A stretch of 64,000 bases of DNA from Stenotrophomonas maltophilia (lineage in GTDB: Bacteria > Pseudomonadota > Gammaproteobacteria > Xanthomonadales > Xanthomonadaceae): the NCBI RefSeq assembly GCF_002799245.1, contig NZ_NEQV01000002.1:124001-188000 (forward strand), read 5' to 3'. This document shows positions 62,116-64,000 of the stretch, piece by piece. The notes under the pieces are model-generated. The model searched no databases and was not told the DNA's origin. It saw nothing but the letters and a program-made list of their open reading frames with translations. Within the stretch, counting starts at the first letter, position 1; each line of letters starts with the position of its first letter. The position numbers were made by a program, and so were the translations under genes.

Positions 62116-63006
62116 ATGAGCGCGGTACAGGCCTTCCTGCAGCACCTGCAGGTGGAACGGCGGATGTCGGCACATACGCTCGACGCCTACCGCCGCGACC
62201 TGGACGCGCTGTCGGTCTGGGCCGAGCCGCGTGGCGTGGCGGTGGAGGCACTTGATGCCGATGCGGTGCGCCAGTTCGTTGCCGATGAGCATCGCCGCGG
62301 GCTGTCGGCCAAGAGCCTGCAGCGCCGCTTGTCGGCCTGCCGAAGCTTCTACGCCTGGTTGCTCAAGCACGGGCGCATCGAGGTCAGTCCGGCAGCGACG
62401 CTGAAGGCGCCGCGCGCGCCGCGCCGGTTGCCGCAGGTGCTGGACGCCGACGAAGCCGTGCAGCTGGTCGAACTGGAACCCGAGGGGGAGCTCGGCCGCC
62501 GTGACCGCGCGCTGCTGGAGCTGTTCTATTCTTCCGGCCTGCGCCTGAGCGAAGTCTGCGCACTGACCTGGCGCGACCTGGATTTCGCCAGCGGCCTGGT
62601 CAATGTGCTGGGCAAGGGCAATCGCCAGCGTCGCGTGCCGTTCGGGCGGCCGGCGCGCGAAGCGCTGCAGGCATGGCGCACGGAAAGTGGCGGCGGCCCG
62701 GCCGCGCCGGTGTTTCCCGGCCGCAACGGGCCGATCAGCCAGCGTGCGGTGCAGATCCGCATCCGCCAGCTGGCGCAGCGCCAGGGCCTGTTCAAGCACG
62801 TGCATCCGCACATGCTGCGGCACAGTTTCGCCAGCCACATCCTGGAATCGTCCGGCGACCTGCGTGGCGTGCAGGAACTGCTCGGCCATGCCGACATCGC
62901 CACCACGCAGATCTACACCCACCTCGATTTCCAGCACCTGGCCAAGGTCTACGACGCCGCGCATCCGCGCGCCAAGCGCCGCAGCAGGGACGACAAGGCT
63001 GAATAG
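62116..63006 (+). CDS. xerC: Site-specific tyrosine recombinase XerC
   Basis: 296 residues. N-terminal DNA-binding domain (AFLQHLQVERRMSAHTLDAYRRDLDALSVW) and catalytic residues Arg in SSGLRLSEVCALTWRD, His/Arg in HMLRHSFASHILE, His in GHADIATTQIYTHLDF and Tyr in the same segment. With XerD it resolves chromosome dimers at dif. Follows DUF484 by 16 bp. Confidence 0.96.
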   Translation: MSAVQAFLQHLQVERRMSAHTLDAYRRDLDALSVWAEPRGVAVEALDADAVRQFVADEHRRGLSAKSLQRRLSACRSFYAWLLKHGRIEVSPAATLKAPRAPRRLPQVLDADEAVQLVELEPEGELGRRDRALLELFYSSGLRLSEVCALTWRDLDFASGLVNVLGKGNRQRRVPFGRPAREALQAWRTESGGGPAAPVFPGRNGPISQRAVQIRIRQLAQRQGLFKHVHPHMLRHSFASHILESSGDLRGVQELLGHADIATTQIYTHLDFQHLAKVYDAAHPRAKRRSRDDKAE

Positions 63007-63083
63007 CCTGCGCTTGATCTGGATCAGGGTAGTGCAGGCGCCACCGGCGCACCGTGGCCGCAGGCCTCGAGGAAACCGCCACC

Positions 63084-63284
63084 ATGGCAAAGCCCATTCC
63101 GCTGCATCCCAAGCACCCCGAGCGCATCTGCTGGGGTTGCGACCGCTACTGCGCGGCCGACGCGCTGGCCTGCGGCAATGGCGCCGGCCGTACCCAGCAC
63201 CCGATCGAGACGCAGGGTGACGACTGGTACATCGCCTGGGGTATCGAGCCGAATCCAGACCGGCCATCGCACGCGAAGCGCTGA
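63084..63284 (+). CDS. DUF3079 small protein
   Basis: 66 residues from ATG 63084 (GAGGAAA upstream). The conserved core HPKHPERICWGCDRYCAADALACGNGAGRTQHPIE carries four cysteines (CxxCxxxC...C) that could bind metal. Function unknown. It lies between xerC and hslV in the same direction. Confidence 0.85.
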   Translation: MAKPIPLHPKHPERICWGCDRYCAADALACGNGAGRTQHPIETQGDDWYIAWGIEPNPDRPSHAKR

Positions 63285-63456
63285 ACGGCAGGCGTTCCAC
63301 GTTCGGGCGGTGGGGTCCGCGCGCATTGCGATGCGTTCGCTGGAAGGGCGCCCCCTGTCCATGGGGCGCCGCCAGGCGCTGAACGGCAGCCATCCGCGCA
63401 GGCTTGATCGCACCGGGCGCTGTCCCCATGTCCCGTGAACAGCTATCGGAGGCCGC

Positions 63457-64000
63457 ATGGACCCCAGTCAGAACCCCAACGTTTTCCACGCCACCACCAT
63501 CGTCTGCGTCCGTCGCGGCGAGCATGTGGCCATTGCCGGCGACGGCCAGGTCACGCTGGGCCACACCGTGATGAAGGGCAATGCGCGCAAGGTGCGCCGC
63601 CTTGGCCGTGATGGCCAGGTGCTGGCCGGCTTCGCCGGTGCCGCCGCCGATGCCTTCACCCTGTTCGAGCTGTTCGAGGCCAAGCTGGAAAAGCACGGCC
63701 AGCTGCAGCGCGCCGCAGTCGAGCTGGCCAAGGATTGGCGCACCGAGCGGCGCCTGGGCAAGCTTGAAGCCCTGCTGGCGGTGGCCGACAAGGAAACCTC
63801 GCTGATCATCAGCGGCACCGGTGATGTGATCGAGCCGGAGGACGGCATCATTGCCATCGGTTCCGGCGGCTCCTATGCCCTGTCGGCGGCACGCGCGCTG
63901 ATGGCGCACACCCAGCTGGACGCGCGCACCATCGCCAGCGAAGCCATCGGCATTGCCGGCGACATCTGCATCTACACCAACCGCAACGTGGTGGTCGAAG
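63457..64000 (+). CDS. hslV: ATP-dependent protease subunit HslV (cut by window edge)
   Basis: The first 181 codons are visible; the stop is outside the window. The catalytic Thr is in the start of the mature chain [37 protein letters not shown], but 12 residues ([12 protein letters not shown]) precede it, whereas in E. coli the Thr directly follows Met1. HslV forms a double hexamer that degrades proteins unfolded by HslU. A GGAGG lies 8 bases upstream of the ATG. Confidence 0.95.
   Translation, partial: MDPSQNPNVFHATTIVCVRRGEHVAIAGDGQVTLGHTVMKGNARKVRRLGRDGQVLAGFAGAAADAFTLFELFEAKLEKHGQLQRAAVELAKDWRTERRLGKLEALLAVADKETSLIISGTGDVIEPEDGIIAIGSGGSYALSAARALMAHTQLDARTIASEAIGIAGDICIYTNRNVVVE

Overview
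The window is high-GC gammaproteobacterial chromosome, almost certainly Stenotrophomonas (S. maltophilia complex). The evidence is the housekeeping gene set and order, xanthomonad-type proteins (HslV with an N-terminal extension, Lpd with its own lipoyl domain, YajQ, DUF3079) and many short GTAG-headed palindromes of the SMAG type (GTAGAGCCGAGC...). No tRNA, rRNA, CRISPR array, insertion sequence or prophage was recognised.

Layout. 0.1-7.6 kb: DUF481 beta-barrel, a LolA-like lipoprotein, a WYL regulator next to metQ, glpD-glpK and an OmpW-like porin. 7.7-12 kb: a deoxyinosine glycosylase, then aceF-lpd without aceE. 12.1-12.8 kb: a gene-free block of large, tandemly repeated palindromes. 12.9-21.4 kb: an outer-membrane beta-barrel, a candidate small RNA and the complete F1Fo ATP synthase operon atpIBEFHAGDC. 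21.5-33.4 kb: gtrA-like gene, glmU, a GNAT gene, an NtrC-type two-component pair, a MacAB-like ABC export operon with a convincing sigma-54 promoter, and glmS.

33.5-41.7 kb is the most interesting part: a leftward set of seven genes directly behind glmS. In transcription order it encodes an ABC half-transporter, a radical SAM/SPASM enzyme with an N-terminal PqqD-like domain, a 45-residue peptide with four alternating cysteines followed by a Gly/Ser tail, a secreted protein of unknown function, a NuoF-like flavo-iron-sulfur protein, and two FtsX/MacB-like permeases. This looks like a biosynthetic cluster for a ribosomally made, radical-SAM-modified peptide (RiPP). The two permeases are paralogues of the pair in the sigma-54 operon on the other side of glmS, but have no adjacent ATPase or adaptor, so the two loci may share parts. 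The glmU-glmS neighbourhood, contiguous in many gammaproteobacteria, has been opened by these accessory genes.

42.3-64 kb: CBS protein, two VOC/glyoxalase genes, a PLP enzyme of the cysteine synthase fold, oligopeptidase A, an SDR/DUF1415 pair, yajQ, a 39-bp SMAG tandem array, a DMT permease, metNI (far from metQ), a lipocalin, two S9 peptidases, an aminotransferase, DUF454, and the cluster lptM-dapF-DUF484-xerC-DUF3079-hslV. hslV runs off the right edge.
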